From the NCBI GenBank assembly GCA_033558025.1, contig JAUCEF010000005.1, positions 1,736,001-1,800,000 of the forward strand: 64,000 bases of DNA, written 5' to 3'. A model generated the notes under the pieces. It saw nothing but the letters and a program-made list of their open reading frames with translations, made no database searches and was not told the origin of the DNA. The position numbers and the translations under genes were made by a program. Positions 9,078 through 22,037 of the stretch are shown one piece after another; within the stretch, counting starts at the first letter, position 1, and each line of letters opens with the position of its first letter. The stretch comes from Phytophthora sp. 'mugwort' (Eukaryota; Oomycota; Peronosporomycetes; Peronosporales; Peronosporaceae).

Positions 9078-9544
9078 GGCAAGAGTATACCACACACAAC
9101 CAAAAAAAAAATTCACACAAAACCGAAGCAATGCACACACGCTGGCTCCACCACGCGCTTCTCCCCATTATTGCGCTGCTCTACAGCCTCCACTTCATCC
9201 TGCCATCCGCTTTCTTCTCCATCCAAACTTACATCCGCTCAAACATATCGCCTTATACGATGCCTTTCGCAGTCCACAGCGATCGATTCGCGCGTCGACA
9301 AGCCCCGCCAGATCCACTGCCACCTAGCGCAAGCGTCAGTGACCGTCTACACAACCGTAAACAAAAGCGAGGCTCAAACCACCCGTTCGGCATTGAGCCG
9401 TCGAGGCACACCCAGTCGAGTCCGTTTGAAGGTGTGTCGCGACTTTGGATTGGCTGGTATGCGTCGCCGAACCACAGTATGCCCCGCATCAGGCTGAAGA
9501 AGACGCAAAAGCCGGCGCGCTCGAGGAATGAGAAGAGAGCAAAA

Positions 9545-9617
9545 TGGTCATACAGGGGCTCGAACCCTGGACCGCAGCGTTATTAGCACTGTGCTCTACC
9601 GACTGAGCTATACGACC
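9545..9617 (-). tRNA. tRNA-Ile (AAU), copy 18
   Basis: Consensus body. Leader S2t; trailer G334. First L unit of the higher-order block. Confidence 0.97.
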
Positions 9618-10084
9618 GGCAAGAGCATACCACACACAACCAAAACAACAATTCACACATAACCGAAGCAATGCACACACGCTGGCTCCACCACGCGCTT
9701 CTCCCCATTATTGCGCTGCTCTACAGCCTCCACTTCATCCTGCCATCCGCTTTCTTCTCCATCCAAACTTACATCCGCTCAAACATATCGCCTTATACGA
9801 TGCCTTTCGCAGTCCACAGCGATCGATTCGCGCGTCGACAAGCCCCGCCAGATCCACTGCCACCTAGCGCAAGCGTCAGTGACCGTCTACACAACCGTAA
9901 ACAAAAGCGAGGCTCAAACCACCCGTTCGGCATTGAGCCGTCGAGGCACACCCAGTCGAGTCCGTTTGAAGGTGTGTCGCGACTTTGGATTGGCTGGTAT
10001 GCGTCGCCGAACCACAGTATGCCCCGCATCAGGCTGAAGAAGACGCAAAAGCCGGCGCGCTCGAGGAATGAGAAGAGAGCAAAA

Positions 10085-10157
10085 TGGTCATACAGGGGCT
10101 CGAACCCTGGACCGCAGCGTTATTAGCACTGTGCTCTACCGACTGAGCTATACGACC
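10085..10157 (-). tRNA. tRNA-Ile (AAU), copy 19
   Basis: Consensus body. Leader S2t; trailer G334. Confidence 0.97.
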
Positions 10158-10624
10158 GGCAAGAGCATACCACACACAACCAAAACAACAATTCACACAT
10201 AACCGAAGCAATGCACACACGCTGGCTCCACCACGCGCTTCTCCCCATTATTGCGCTGCTCTACAGCCTCCACTTCATCCTGCCATCCGCTTTCTTCTCC
10301 ATCCAAACTTACATCCGCTCAAACATATCGCCTTATACGATGCCTTTCGCAGTCCACAGCGATCGATTCGCGCGTCGACAAGCCCCGCCAGATCCACTGC
10401 CACCTAGCGCAAGCGTCAGTGACCGTCTACACAACCGTAAGCAAAAGCGAGGCTCAAACCACCCGTTCGGCATTGAGCCGTCGAGGCACACCCAGTCGAG
10501 TCCGTTTGAAGGTGTGTCGCGACTTTGGATTGGCTGGTATGCGTCGCCGAACCACAGTATGCCCCGCATCAGGCTGAAGAAGACGCAAAAGCCGGCGCGC
10601 TCGAGGAATGAGAAGAGAGCAAAA

Positions 10625-10697
10625 TGGTCATACAGGGGCTCGAACCCTGGACCGCAGCGTTATTAGCACTGTGCTCTACCGACTGAGCTATACGACC
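10625..10697 (-). tRNA. tRNA-Ile (AAU), copy 20
   Basis: Consensus body. Leader S2t; trailer G334; singleton A181G at 10441. Confidence 0.97.
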
Positions 10698-11164
10698 GGC
10701 AAGAGCATACCACACACAACCAAAACAACAATTCACACATAACCGAAGCAATGCACACACGCTGGCTCCACCACGCGCTTCTCCCCATTATTGCGCTGCT
10801 CTACAGCCTCCACTTCATCCTGCCATCCGCTTTCTTCTCCATCCAAACTTACATCCGCTCAAACATATCGCCTTATACGATGCCTTTCGCAGTCCACAGC
10901 GATCGATTCGCGCGTCGACAAGCCCCGCCAGATCCACTGCCACCTAGCGCAAGCGTCAGTGACCGTCTACACAACCGTAAACAAAAGCGAGGCTCAAACC
11001 ACCCGTTCGGCATTGAGCCGTCGAGGCACACCCAGTCGAGTCCGTTTGAAGGTGTGTCGCGACTTTGGATTGGCTGGTATGCGTCGCCGAACCACAGTAT
11101 GCCCCGCACCAGGCTGAAGAAGACGCAAAAGCCGGCGCGCTCGAGGAATGAGAAGAGAGCAAAA

Positions 11165-11237
11165 TGGTCATACAGGGGCTCGAACCCTGGACCGCAGCGT
11201 TATTAGCACTGTGCTCTACCGACTGAGCTATACGACC
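11165..11237 (-). tRNA. tRNA-Ile (AAU), copy 21
   Basis: Consensus body. X unit: leader S3 with T446, T309C at 11109; trailer G334. Confidence 0.97.
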
Positions 11238-11704
11238 GGCAAGAGTATACCACACACAACCAAAAAAAAAATTCACACAAAACCGAAGCAATGCACACAC
11301 GCTGGCTCCACCACGCGCTTCTCCCCATTATTGCGCTGCTCTACAGCCTCCACTTCATCCTGCCATCCGCTTTCTTCTCCATCCAAACTTACATCCGCTC
11401 AAACATATCGCCTTATACGATGCCTTTCGCAGTCCACAGCGATCGATTCGCGCGTCGACAAGCCCCGCCAGATCCACTGCCACCTAGCGCAAGCGTCAGT
11501 GACCGTCTACACAACCGTAAACAAAAGCGAGGCTCAAACCACCCGTTCGGCATTGAGCCGTCGAGGCACACCCAGTCGAGTCCGTTTGAAGGTGTGTCGC
11601 GACTTTGGATTGGCTGGTATGCGTCGCCGAACCACAGTATGCCCCGCATCAGGCTGAAGAAGACGCAAAAGCCGGCGCGCTCGAGGAATGAGAAGAGAGC
11701 AAAA

Positions 11705-11777
11705 TGGTCATACAGGGGCTCGAACCCTGGACCGCAGCGTTATTAGCACTGTGCTCTACCGACTGAGCTATACGACC
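11705..11777 (-). tRNA. tRNA-Ile (AAU), copy 22
   Basis: Consensus body. Leader S2t; trailer G334. Confidence 0.97.
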
Positions 11778-12244
11778 GGCAAGAGCATACCACACACAAC
11801 CAAAACAACAATTCACACATAACCGAAGCAATGCACACACGCTGGCTCCACCACGCGCTTCTCCCCATTATTGCGCTGCTCTACAGCCTCCACTTCATCC
11901 TGCCATCCGCTTTCTTCTCCATCCAAACTTACATCCGCTCAAACATATCGCCTTATACGATGCCTTTCGCAGTCCACAGCGATCGATTCGCGCGTCGACA
12001 AGCCCCGCCAGATCCACTGCCACCTAGCGCAAGCGTCAGTGACCGTCTACACAACCGTAAACAAAAGCGAGGCTCAAACCACCCGTTCGGCATTGAGCCG
12101 TCGAGGCACACCCAGTCGAGTCCGTTTGAAGGTGTGTCGCGACTTTGGATTGGCTGGTATGCGTCGCCGAACCACAGTATGCCCCGCATCAGGCTGAAGA
12201 AGACGCAAAAGCCGGCGCGCTCGAGGAATGAGAAGAGAGCAAAA

Positions 12245-12317
12245 TGGTCATACAGGGGCTCGAACCCTGGACCGCAGCGTTATTAGCACTGTGCTCTACC
12301 GACTGAGCTATACGACC
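12245..12317 (-). tRNA. tRNA-Ile (AAU), copy 23
   Basis: Consensus body. Leader S2t; trailer G334. Confidence 0.97.
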
Positions 12318-12784
12318 GGCAAGAGCATACCACACACAACCAAAACAACAATTCACACATAACCGAAGCAATGCACACACGCTGGCTCCACCACGCGCTT
12401 CTCCCCATTATTGCGCTGCTCTACAGCCTCCACTTCATCCTGCCATCCGCTTTCTTCTCCATCCAAACTTACATCCGCTCAAACATATCGCCTTATACGA
12501 TGCCTTTCGCAGTCCACAGCGATCGATTCGCGCGTCGACAAGCCCCGCCAGATCCACTGCCACCTAGCGCAAGCGTCAGTGACCGTCTACACAACCGTAA
12601 ACAAAAGCGAGGCTCAAACCACCCGTTCGGCATTGAGCCGTCGAGGCACACCCAGTCGAGTCCGTTTGAAGGTGTGTCGCGACTTTGGATTGGCTGGTAT
12701 GCGTCGCCGAACCACAGTATGCCCCGCATCAGGCTGAAGAAGACGCAAAAGCCGGCGCGCTCGAGGAATGAGAAGAGAGCAAAA

Positions 12785-12857
12785 TGGTCATACAGGGGCT
12801 CGAACCCTGGACCGCAGCGTTATTAGCACTGTGCTCTACCGACTGAGCTATACGACC
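12785..12857 (-). tRNA. tRNA-Ile (AAU), copy 24
   Basis: Consensus body. Leader S2t; trailer G334. Confidence 0.97.
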
Positions 12858-13324
12858 GGCAAGAGCATACCACACACAACCAAAACAACAATTCACACAT
12901 AACCGAAGCAATGCACACACGCTGGCTCCACCACGCGCTTCTCCCCATTATTGCGCTGCTCTACAGCCTCCACTTCATCCTGCCATCCGCTTTCTTCTCC
13001 ATCCAAACTTACATCCGCTCAAACATATCGCCTTATACGATGCCTTTCGCAGTCCACAGCGATCGATTCGCGCGTCGACAAGCCCCGCCAGATCCACTGC
13101 CACCTAGCGCAAGCGTCAGTGACCGTCTACACAACCGTAAACAAAAGCGAGGCTCAAACCACCCGTTCGGCATTGAGCCGTCGAGGCACACCCAGTCGAG
13201 TCCGTTTGAAGGTGTGTCGCGACTTTGGATTGGCTGGTATGCGTCGCCGAACCACAGTATGCCCCGCACCAGGCTGAAGAAGACGCAAAAGCCGGCGCGC
13301 TCGAGGAATGAGAAGAGAGCAAAA

Positions 13325-13397
13325 TGGTCATACAGGGGCTCGAACCCTGGACCGCAGCGTTATTAGCACTGTGCTCTACCGACTGAGCTATACGACC
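13325..13397 (-). tRNA. tRNA-Ile (AAU), copy 25
   Basis: Consensus body. Odd X unit: T309C (13269) but leader S1 with A445 in place of S3/T446, so its leader appears converted. Confidence 0.97.
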
Positions 13398-13864
13398 GGC
13401 AAGAACATACCACACACAACCAAAACAAAAATTCACACAAAACCGAAGCAATGCACACACGCTGGCTCCACCACGCGCTTCTCCCCATTATTGCGCTGCT
13501 CTACAGCCTCCACTTCATCCTGCCATCCGCTTTCTTCTCCATCCAAACTTACATCCGCTCAAACATATCGCCTTATACGATGCCTTTCGCAGTCCACAGC
13601 GATCGATTCGCGCGTCGACAAGCCCCGCCAGATCCACTGCCACCTAGCGCAAGCGTCAGTGACCGTCTACACAACCGTAAACAAAAGCGAGGCTCAAACC
13701 ACCCGTTCGGCATTGAGCCGTCGAGGCACACCCAGTCGAGTCCGTTTGAAGGTGTGTCGCGACTTTGGATTGGCTGGTATGCGTCGCCGAACCACAGTAT
13801 GCCCCGCATCAGGCTGAAGAAGACGCAAAAGCCGGCGCGCTCGAGGAATGAGAAGAGAGCAAAA

Positions 13865-13937
13865 TGGTCATACAGGGGCTCGAACCCTGGACCGCAGCGT
13901 TATTAGCACTGTGCTCTACCGACTGAGCTATACGACC
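13865..13937 (-). tRNA. tRNA-Ile (AAU), copy 26
   Basis: Consensus body. Leader S2t; trailer G334. Single L unit between two X units. Confidence 0.97.
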
Positions 13938-14404
13938 GGCAAGAGCATACCACACACAACCAAAACAACAATTCACACATAACCGAAGCAATGCACACAC
14001 GCTGGCTCCACCACGCGCTTCTCCCCATTATTGCGCTGCTCTACAGCCTCCACTTCATCCTGCCATCCGCTTTCTTCTCCATCCAAACTTACATCCGCTC
14101 AAACATATCGCCTTATACGATGCCTTTCGCAGTCCACAGCGATCGATTCGCGCGTCGACAAGCCCCGCCAGATCCACTGCCACCTAGCGCAAGCGTCAGT
14201 GACCGTCTACACAACCGTAAACAAAAGCGAGGCTCAAACCACCCGTTCGGCATTGAGCCGTCGAGGCACACCCAGTCGAGTCCGTTTGAAGGTGTGTCGC
14301 GACTTTGGATTGGCTGGTATGCGTCGCCGAACCACAGTATGCCCCGCACCAGGCTGAAGAAGACGCAAAAGCCGGCGCGCTCGAGGAATGAGAAGAGAGC
14401 AAAA

Positions 14405-14477
14405 TGGTCATACAGGGGCTCGAACCCTGGACCGCAGCGTTATTAGCACTGTGCTCTACCGACTGAGCTATACGACC
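14405..14477 (-). tRNA. tRNA-Ile (AAU), copy 27
   Basis: Consensus body. X unit: S3, T446, T309C at 14349. Confidence 0.97.
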
Positions 14478-14944
14478 GGCAAGAGTATACCACACACAAC
14501 CAAAAAAAAAATTCACACAAAACCGAAGCAATGCACACACGCTGGCTCCACCACGCGCTTCTCCCCATTATTGCGCTGCTCTACAGCCTCCACTTCATCC
14601 TGCCATCCGCTTTCTTCTCCATCCAAACTTACATCCGCTCAAACATATCGCCTTATACGATGCCTTTCGCAGTCCACAGCGATCGATTCGCGCGTCGACA
14701 AGCCCCGCCAGATCCACTGCCACCTAGCGCAAGCGTCAGTGACCGTCTACACAACCGTAAACAAAAGCGAGGCTCAAACCACCCGTTCGGCATTGAGCCG
14801 TCGAGGCACACCCAGTCGAGTCCGTTTGAAGGTGTGTCGCGACTTTGGATTGGCTGGTATGCGTCGCCGAACCACAGTATGCCCCGCATCAGGCTGAAGA
14901 AGACGCAAAAGCCGGCGCGCTCGAGGAATGAGAAGAGAGCAAAA

Positions 14945-15017
14945 TGGTCATACAGGGGCTCGAACCCTGGACCGCAGCGTTATTAGCACTGTGCTCTACC
15001 GACTGAGCTATACGACC
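14945..15017 (-). tRNA. tRNA-Ile (AAU), copy 28
   Basis: Consensus body. Leader S2t; trailer G334. Confidence 0.97.
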
Positions 15018-15484
15018 GGCAAGAGCATACCACACACAACCAAAACAACAATTCACACATAACCGAAGCAATGCACACACGCTGGCTCCACCACGCGCTT
15101 CTCCCCATTATTGCGCTGCTCTACAGCCTCCACTTCATCCTGCCATCCGCTTTCTTCTCCATCCAAACTTACATCCGCTCAAACATATCGCCTTATACGA
15201 TGCCTTTCGCAGTCCACAGCGATCGATTCGCGCGTCGACAAGCCCCGCCAGATCCACTGCCACCTAGCGCAAGCGTCAGTGACCGTCTACACAACCGTAA
15301 ACAAAAGCGAGGCTCAAACCACCCGTTCGGCATTGAGCCGTCGAGGCACACCCAGTCGAGTCCGTTTGAAGGTGTGTCGCGACTTTGGATTGGCTGGTAT
15401 GCGTCGCCGAACCACAGTATGCCCCGCATCAGGCTGAAGAAGACGCAAAAGCCGGCGCGCTCGAGGAATGAGAAGAGAGCAAAA

Positions 15485-15557
15485 TGGTCATACAGGGGCT
15501 CGAACCCTGGACCGCAGCGTTATTAGCACTGTGCTCTACCGACTGAGCTATACGACC
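15485..15557 (-). tRNA. tRNA-Ile (AAU), copy 29
   Basis: Consensus body. Leader S2t; trailer G334. Confidence 0.97.
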
Positions 15558-16024
15558 GGCAAGAGCATACCACACACAACCAAAACAACAATTCACACAT
15601 AACCGAAGCAATGCACACACGCTGGCTCCACCACGCGCTTCTCCCCATTATTGCGCTGCTCTACAGCCTCCACTTCATCCTGCCATCCGCTTTCTTCTCC
15701 ATCCAAACTTACATCCGCTCAAACATATCGCCTTATACGATGCCTTTCGCAGTCCACAGCGATCGATTCGCGCGTCGACAAGCCCCGCCAGATCCACTGC
15801 CACCTAGCGCAAGCGTCAGTGACCGTCTACACAACCGTAAACAAAAGCGAGGCTCAAACCACCCGTTCGGCATTGAGCCGTCGAGGCACACCCAGTCGAG
15901 TCCGTTTGAAGGTGTGTCGCGACTTTGGATTGGCTGGTATGCGTCGCCGAACCACAGTATGCCCCGCACCAGGCTGAAGAAGACGCAAAAGCCGGCGCGC
16001 TCGAGGAATGAGAAGAGAGCAAAA

Positions 16025-16097
16025 TGGTCATACAGGGGCTCGAACCCTGGACCGCAGCGTTATTAGCACTGTGCTCTACCGACTGAGCTATACGACC
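16025..16097 (-). tRNA. tRNA-Ile (AAU), copy 30
   Basis: Consensus body. X unit: S3, T446, T309C at 15969. Confidence 0.97.
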
Positions 16098-16564
16098 GGC
16101 AAGAGTATACCACACACAACCAAAAAAAAAATTCACACAAAACCGAAGCAATGCACACACGCTGGCTCCACCACGCGCTTCTCCCCATTATTGCGCTGCT
16201 CTACAGCCTCCACTTCATCCTGCCATCCGCTTTCTTCTCCATCCAAACTTACATCCGCTCAAACATATCGCCTTATACGATGCCTTTCGCAGTCCACAGC
16301 GATCGATTCGCGCGTCGACAAGCCCCGCCAGATCCACTGCCACCTAGCGCAAGCGTCAGTGACCGTCTACACAACCGTAAACAAAAGCGAGGCTCAAACC
16401 ACCCGTTCGGCATTGAGCCGTCGAGGCACACCCAGTCGAGTCCGTTTGAAGGTGTGTCGCGACTTTGGATTGGCTGGTATGCGTCGCCGAACCACAGTAT
16501 GCCCCGCATCAGGCTGAAGAAGACGCAAAAGCCGGCGCGCTCGAGGAATGAGAAGAGAGCAAAA

Positions 16565-16637
16565 TGGTCATACAGGGGCTCGAACCCTGGACCGCAGCGT
16601 TATTAGCACTGTGCTCTACCGACTGAGCTATACGACC
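16565..16637 (-). tRNA. tRNA-Ile (AAU), copy 31
   Basis: Consensus body. Leader S2t; trailer G334. Confidence 0.97.
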
Positions 16638-17104
16638 GGCAAGAGCATACCACACACAACCAAAACAACAATTCACACATAACCGAAGCAATGCACACAC
16701 GCTGGCTCCACCACGCGCTTCTCCCCATTATTGCGCTGCTCTACAGCCTCCACTTCATCCTGCCATCCGCTTTCTTCTCCATCCAAACTTACATCCGCTC
16801 AAACATATCGCCTTATACGATGCCTTTCGCAGTCCACAGCGATCGATTCGCGCGTCGACAAGCCCCGCCAGATCCACTGCCACCTAGCGCAAGCGTCAGT
16901 GACCGTCTACACAACCGTAAACAAAAGCGAGGCTCAAACCACCCGTTCGGCATTGAGCCGTCGAGGCACACCCAGTCGAGTCCGTTTGAAGGTGTGTCGC
17001 GACTTTGGATTGGCTGGTATGCGTCGCCGAACCACAGTATGCCCCGCATCAGGCTGAAGAAGACGCAAAAGCCGGCGCGCTCGAGGAATGAGAAGAGAGC
17101 AAAA

Positions 17105-17177
17105 TGGTCATACAGGGGCTCGAACCCTGGACCGCAGCGTTATTAGCACTGTGCTCTACCGACTGAGCTATACGACC
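17105..17177 (-). tRNA. tRNA-Ile (AAU), copy 32
   Basis: Consensus body. Leader S2t; trailer G334. Confidence 0.97.
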
Positions 17178-17644
17178 GGCAAGAGCATACCACACACAAC
17201 CAAAACAACAATTCACACATAACCGAAGCAATGCACACACGCTGGCTCCACCACGCGCTTCTCCCCATTATTGCGCTGCTCTACAGCCTCCACTTCATCC
17301 TGCCATCCGCTTTCTTCTCCATCCAAACTTACATCCGCTCAAACATATCGCCTTATACGATGCCTTTCGCAGTCCACAGCGATCGATTCGCGCGTCGACA
17401 AGCCCCGCCAGATCCACTGCCACCTAGCGCAAGCGTCAGTGACCGTCTACACAACCGTAAACAAAAGCGAGGCTCAAACCACCCGTTCGGCATTGAGCCG
17501 TCGAGGCACACCCAGTCGAGTCCGTTTGAAGGTGTGTCGCGACTTTGGATTGGCTGGTATGCGTCGCCGAACCACAGTATGCCCCGCATCAGGCTGAAGA
17601 AGACGCAAAAGCCGGCGCGCTCGAGGAATGAGAAGAGAGCAAAA

Positions 17645-17717
17645 TGGTCATACAGGGGCTCGAACCCTGGACCGCAGCGTTATTAGCACTGTGCTCTACC
17701 GACTGAGCTATACGACC
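17645..17717 (-). tRNA. tRNA-Ile (AAU), copy 33
   Basis: Consensus body. Leader S2t; trailer G334. Confidence 0.97.
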
Positions 17718-18184
17718 GGCAAGAGCATACCACACACAACCAAAACAACAATTCACACATAACCGAAGCAATGCACACACGCTGGCTCCACCACGCGCTT
17801 CTCCCCATTATTGCGCTGCTCTACAGCCTCCACTTCATCCTGCCATCCGCTTTCTTCTCCATCCAAACTTACATCCGCTCAAACATATCGCCTTATACGA
17901 TGCCTTTCGCAGTCCACAGCGATCGATTCGCGCGTCGACAAGCCCCGCCAGATCCACTGCCACCTAGCGCAAGCGTCAGTGACCGTCTACACAACCGTAA
18001 ACAAAAGCGAGGCTCAAACCACCCGTTCGGCATTGAGCCGTCGAGGCACACCCAGTCGAGTCCGTTTGAAGGTGTGTCGCGACTTTGGATTGGCTGGTAT
18101 GCGTCGCCGAACCACAGTATGCCCCGCACCAGGCTGAAGAAGACGCAAAAGCCGGCGCGCTCGAGGAATGAGAAGAGAGCAAAA

Positions 18185-18257
18185 TGGTCATACAGGGGCT
18201 CGAACCCTGGACCGCAGCGTTATTAGCACTGTGCTCTACCGACTGAGCTATACGACC
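18185..18257 (-). tRNA. tRNA-Ile (AAU), copy 34
   Basis: Consensus body. X unit: S3, T446, T309C at 18129. Confidence 0.97.
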
Positions 18258-18724
18258 GGCAAGAGTATACCACACACAACCAAAAAAAAAATTCACACAA
18301 AACCGAAGCAATGCACACACGCTGGCTCCACCACGCGCTTCTCCCCATTATTGCGCTGCTCTACAGCCTCCACTTCATCCTGCCATCCGCTTTCTTCTCC
18401 ATCCAAACTTACATCCGCTCAAACATATCGCCTTATACGATGCCTTTCGCAGTCCACAGCGATCGATTCGCGCGTCGACAAGCCCCGCCAGATCCACTGC
18501 CACCTAGCGCAAGCGTCAGTGACCGTCTACACAACCGTAAACAAAAGCGAGGCTCAAACCACCCGTTCGGCATTGAGCCGTCGAGGCACACCCAGTCGAG
18601 TCCGTTTGAAGGTGTGTCGCGACTTTGGATTGGCTGGTATGCGTCGCCGAACCACAGTATGCCCCGCATCAGGCTGAAGAAGACGCAAAAGCCGGCGCGC
18701 TCGAGGAATGAGAAGAGAGCAAAA

Positions 18725-18797
18725 TGGTCATACAGGGGCTCGAACCCTGGACCGCAGCGTTATTAGCACTGTGCTCTACCGACTGAGCTATACGACC
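18725..18797 (-). tRNA. tRNA-Ile (AAU), copy 35
   Basis: Consensus body. Leader S2t; trailer G334. Confidence 0.97.
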
Positions 18798-19264
18798 GGC
18801 AAGAGCATACCACACACAACCAAAACAACAATTCACACATAACCGAAGCAATGCACACACGCTGGCTCCACCACGCGCTTCTCCCCATTATTGCGCTGCT
18901 CTACAGCCTCCACTTCATCCTGCCATCCGCTTTCTTCTCCATCCAAACTTACATCCGCTCAAACATATCGCCTTATACGATGCCTTTCGCAGTCCACAGC
19001 GATCGATTCGCGCGTCGACAAGCCCCGCCAGATCCACTGCCACCTAGCGCAAGCGTCAGTGACCGTCTACACAACCGTAAACAAAAGCGAGGCTCAAACC
19101 ACCCGTTCGGCATTGAGCCGTCGAGGCACACCCAGTCGAGTCCGTTTGAAGGTGTGTCGCGACTTTGGATTGGCTGGTATGCGTCGCCGAACCACAGTAT
19201 GCCCCGCATCAGGCTGAAGAAGACGCAAAAGCCGGCGCGCTCGAGGAATGAGAAGAGAGCAAAA

Positions 19265-19337
19265 TGGTCATACAGGGGCTCGAACCCTGGACCGCAGCGT
19301 TATTAGCACTGTGCTCTACCGACTGAGCTATACGACC
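19265..19337 (-). tRNA. tRNA-Ile (AAU), copy 36
   Basis: Consensus body. Leader S2t; trailer G334. Confidence 0.97.
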
Positions 19338-19804
19338 GGCAAGAGCATACCACACACAACCAAAACAACAATTCACACATAACCGAAGCAATGCACACAC
19401 GCTGGCTCCACCACGCGCTTCTCCCCATTATTGCGCTGCTCTACAGCCTCCACTTCATCCTGCCATCCGCTTTCTTCTCCATCCAAACTTACATCCGCTC
19501 AAACATATCGCCTTATACGATGCCTTTCGCAGTCCACAGCGATCGATTCGCGCGTCGACAAGCCCCGCCAGATCCACTGCCACCTAGCGCAAGCGTCAGT
19601 GACCGTCTACACAACCGTAAACAAAAGCGAGGCTCAAACCACCCGTTCGGCATTGAGCCGTCGAGGCACACCCAGTCGAGTCCGTTTGAAGGTGTGTCGC
19701 GACTTTGGATTGGCTGGTATGCGTCGCCGAACCACAGTATGCCCCGCATCAGGCTGAAGAAGACGCAAAAGCCGGCGCGCTCGAGGAATGAGAAGAGAGC
19801 AAAA

Positions 19805-19877
19805 TGGTCATACAGGGGCTCGAACCCTGGACCGCAGCGTTATTAGCACTGTGCTCTACCGACTGAGCTATACGACC
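19805..19877 (-). tRNA. tRNA-Ile (AAU), copy 37
   Basis: Consensus body. Leader S2t; trailer G334. Confidence 0.97.
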
Positions 19878-20344
19878 GGCAAGAGCATACCACACACAAC
19901 CAAAACAACAATTCACACATAACCGAAGCAATGCACACACGCTGGCTCCACCACGCGCTTCTCCCCATTATTGCGCTGCTCTACAGCCTCCACTTCATCC
20001 TGCCATCCGCTTTCTTCTCCATCCAAACTTACATCCGCTCAAACATATCGCCTTATACGATGCCTTTCGCAGTCCACAGCGATCGATTCGCGCGTCGACA
20101 AGCCCCGCCAGATCCACTGCCACCTAGCGCAAGCGTCAGTGACCGTCTACACAACCGTAAACAAAAGCGAGGCTCAAACCACCCGTTCGGCATTGAGCCG
20201 TCGAGGCACACCCAGTCGAGTCCGTTTGAAGGTGTGTCGCGACTTTGGATTGGCTGGTATGCGTCGCCGAACCACAGTATGCCCCGCACCAGGCTGAAGA
20301 AGACGCAAAAGCCGGCGCGCTCGAGGAATGAGAAGAGAGCAAAA

Positions 20345-20417
20345 TGGTCATACAGGGGCTCGAACCCTGGACCGCAGCGTTATTAGCACTGTGCTCTACC
20401 GACTGAGCTATACGACC
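20345..20417 (-). tRNA. tRNA-Ile (AAU), copy 38
   Basis: Consensus body. Last X unit: S3, T446, T309C at 20289. Confidence 0.97.
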
Positions 20418-20884
20418 GGCAAGAGTATACCACACACAACCAAAAAAAAAATTCACACAAAACCGAAGCAATGCACACACGCTGGCTCCACCACGCGCTT
20501 CTCCCCATTATTGCGCTGCTCTACAGCCTCCACTTCATCCTGCCATCCGCTTTCTTCTCCATCCAAACTTACATCCGCTCAAACATATCGCCTTATACGA
20601 TGCCTTTCGCAGTCCACAGCGATCGATTCGCGCGTCGACAAGCCCCGCCAGATCCACTGCCACCTAGCGCAAGCGTCAGTGACCGTCTACACAACCGTAA
20701 ACAAAAGCGAGGCTCAAACCACCCGTTCGGCATTGAGCCGTCGAGGCACACCCAGTCGAGTCCGTTTGAAGGTGTGTCGCGACTTTGGATTGGCTGGTAT
20801 GCGTCGCCGAACCACAGTATGCCCCGCATCAGGCTGAAGAAGACGCAAAAGCCGGCGCGCTCGAGGAATGAGAAGAGAGCAAAA

Positions 20885-20957
20885 TGGTCATACAGGGGCT
20901 CGAACCCTGGACCGCAGCGTTATTAGCACTGTGCTCTACCGACTGAGCTATACGACC
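20885..20957 (-). tRNA. tRNA-Ile (AAU), copy 39
   Basis: Consensus body. Leader S2t; trailer G334. Confidence 0.97.
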
Positions 20958-21424
20958 GGCAAGAGCATACCACACACAACCAAAACAACAATTCACACAT
21001 AACCGAAGCAATGCACACACGCTGGCTCCACCACGCGCTTCTCCCCATTATTGCGCTGCTCTACAGCCTCCACTTCATCCTGCCATCCGCTTTCTTCTCC
21101 ATCCAAACTTACATCCGCTCAAACATATCGCCTTATACGATGCCTTTCGCAGTCCACAGCGATCGATTCGCGCGTCGACAAGCCCCGCCAGATCCACTGC
21201 CACCTAGCGCAAGCGTCAGTGACCGTCTACACAACCGTAAACAAAAGCGAGGCTCAAACCACCCGTTCGGCATTGAGCCGTCGAGGCACACCCAGTCGAG
21301 TCCGTTTGAAGGTGTGTCGCGACTTTGGATTGGCTGGTATGCGTCGCCGAACCACAGTATGCCCCGCATCAGGCTGAAGAAGACGCAAAAGCCGGCGCGC
21401 TCGAGGAATGAGAAGAGAGCAAAA

Positions 21425-21497
21425 TGGTCATACAGGGGCTCGAACCCTGGACCGCAGCGTTATTAGCACTGTGCTCTACCGACTGAGCTATACGACC
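21425..21497 (-). tRNA. tRNA-Ile (AAU), copy 40
   Basis: Consensus body. Leader S2t, the last one; trailer G334. Confidence 0.97.
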
Positions 21498-21964
21498 GGC
21501 AAGAGCATACCACACACAACCAAAACAACAATTCACACATAACCGAAGCAATGCACACACGCTGGCTCCACCACGCGCTTCTCCCCATTATTGCGCTGCT
21601 CTACAGCCTCCACTTCATCCTGCCATCCGCTTTCTTCTCCATCCAAACTTACATCCGCTCAAACATATCGCCTTATACGATGCCTTTCGCAGTCCACAGC
21701 GATCGATTCGCGCGTCGACAAGCCCCGCCAGATCCACTGCCACCTAGCGCAAGCGTCAGTGACCGTCTACACAACCGTAAACAAAAGCGAGGCTCAAACC
21801 ACCCGTTCGGCATTGAGCCGTCGAGGCACACCCAGTCGAGTCCGTTTGAAGGTGTGTCGCGACTTTGGATTGGCTGGTATGCGTCGCCGAACCACAGTAT
21901 GCCCCGCATCAGGCTGAAGAAGACGCAAAAGCCGGCGCGCTCGAGGAATGAGAAGAGAGCAAAA

Positions 21965-22037
21965 TGGTCATACAGGGGCTCGAACCCTGGACCGCAGCGT
22001 TATTAGCACTGTGCTCTACCGACTGAGCTATACGACC
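21965..22037 (-). tRNA. tRNA-Ile (AAU), copy 41
   Basis: Consensus body. Leader S2 without A480T; trailer G334. Edge of the higher-order block. Confidence 0.97.

Larger units (their letters stand above)
9545..21497 (-). repeat. Higher-order repeat block, mainly 4-unit (2160 bp) period
   Basis: Copies 18-40 follow a pattern of runs of S2t units (L) closed by a marked unit X. X carries T309C in its trailer (11109, 13269, 14349, 15969, 18129, 20289) and leader S3 with T446, or S1 with A445 in copy 25. The order is LLLX LLLX LX LLX LLLX LLLX LL. Spacing between T309C sites is 2160, 1080, 1620, 2160 and 2160 bp, so a four-unit block was amplified and some blocks then lost one or two L units. Confidence 0.9.
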
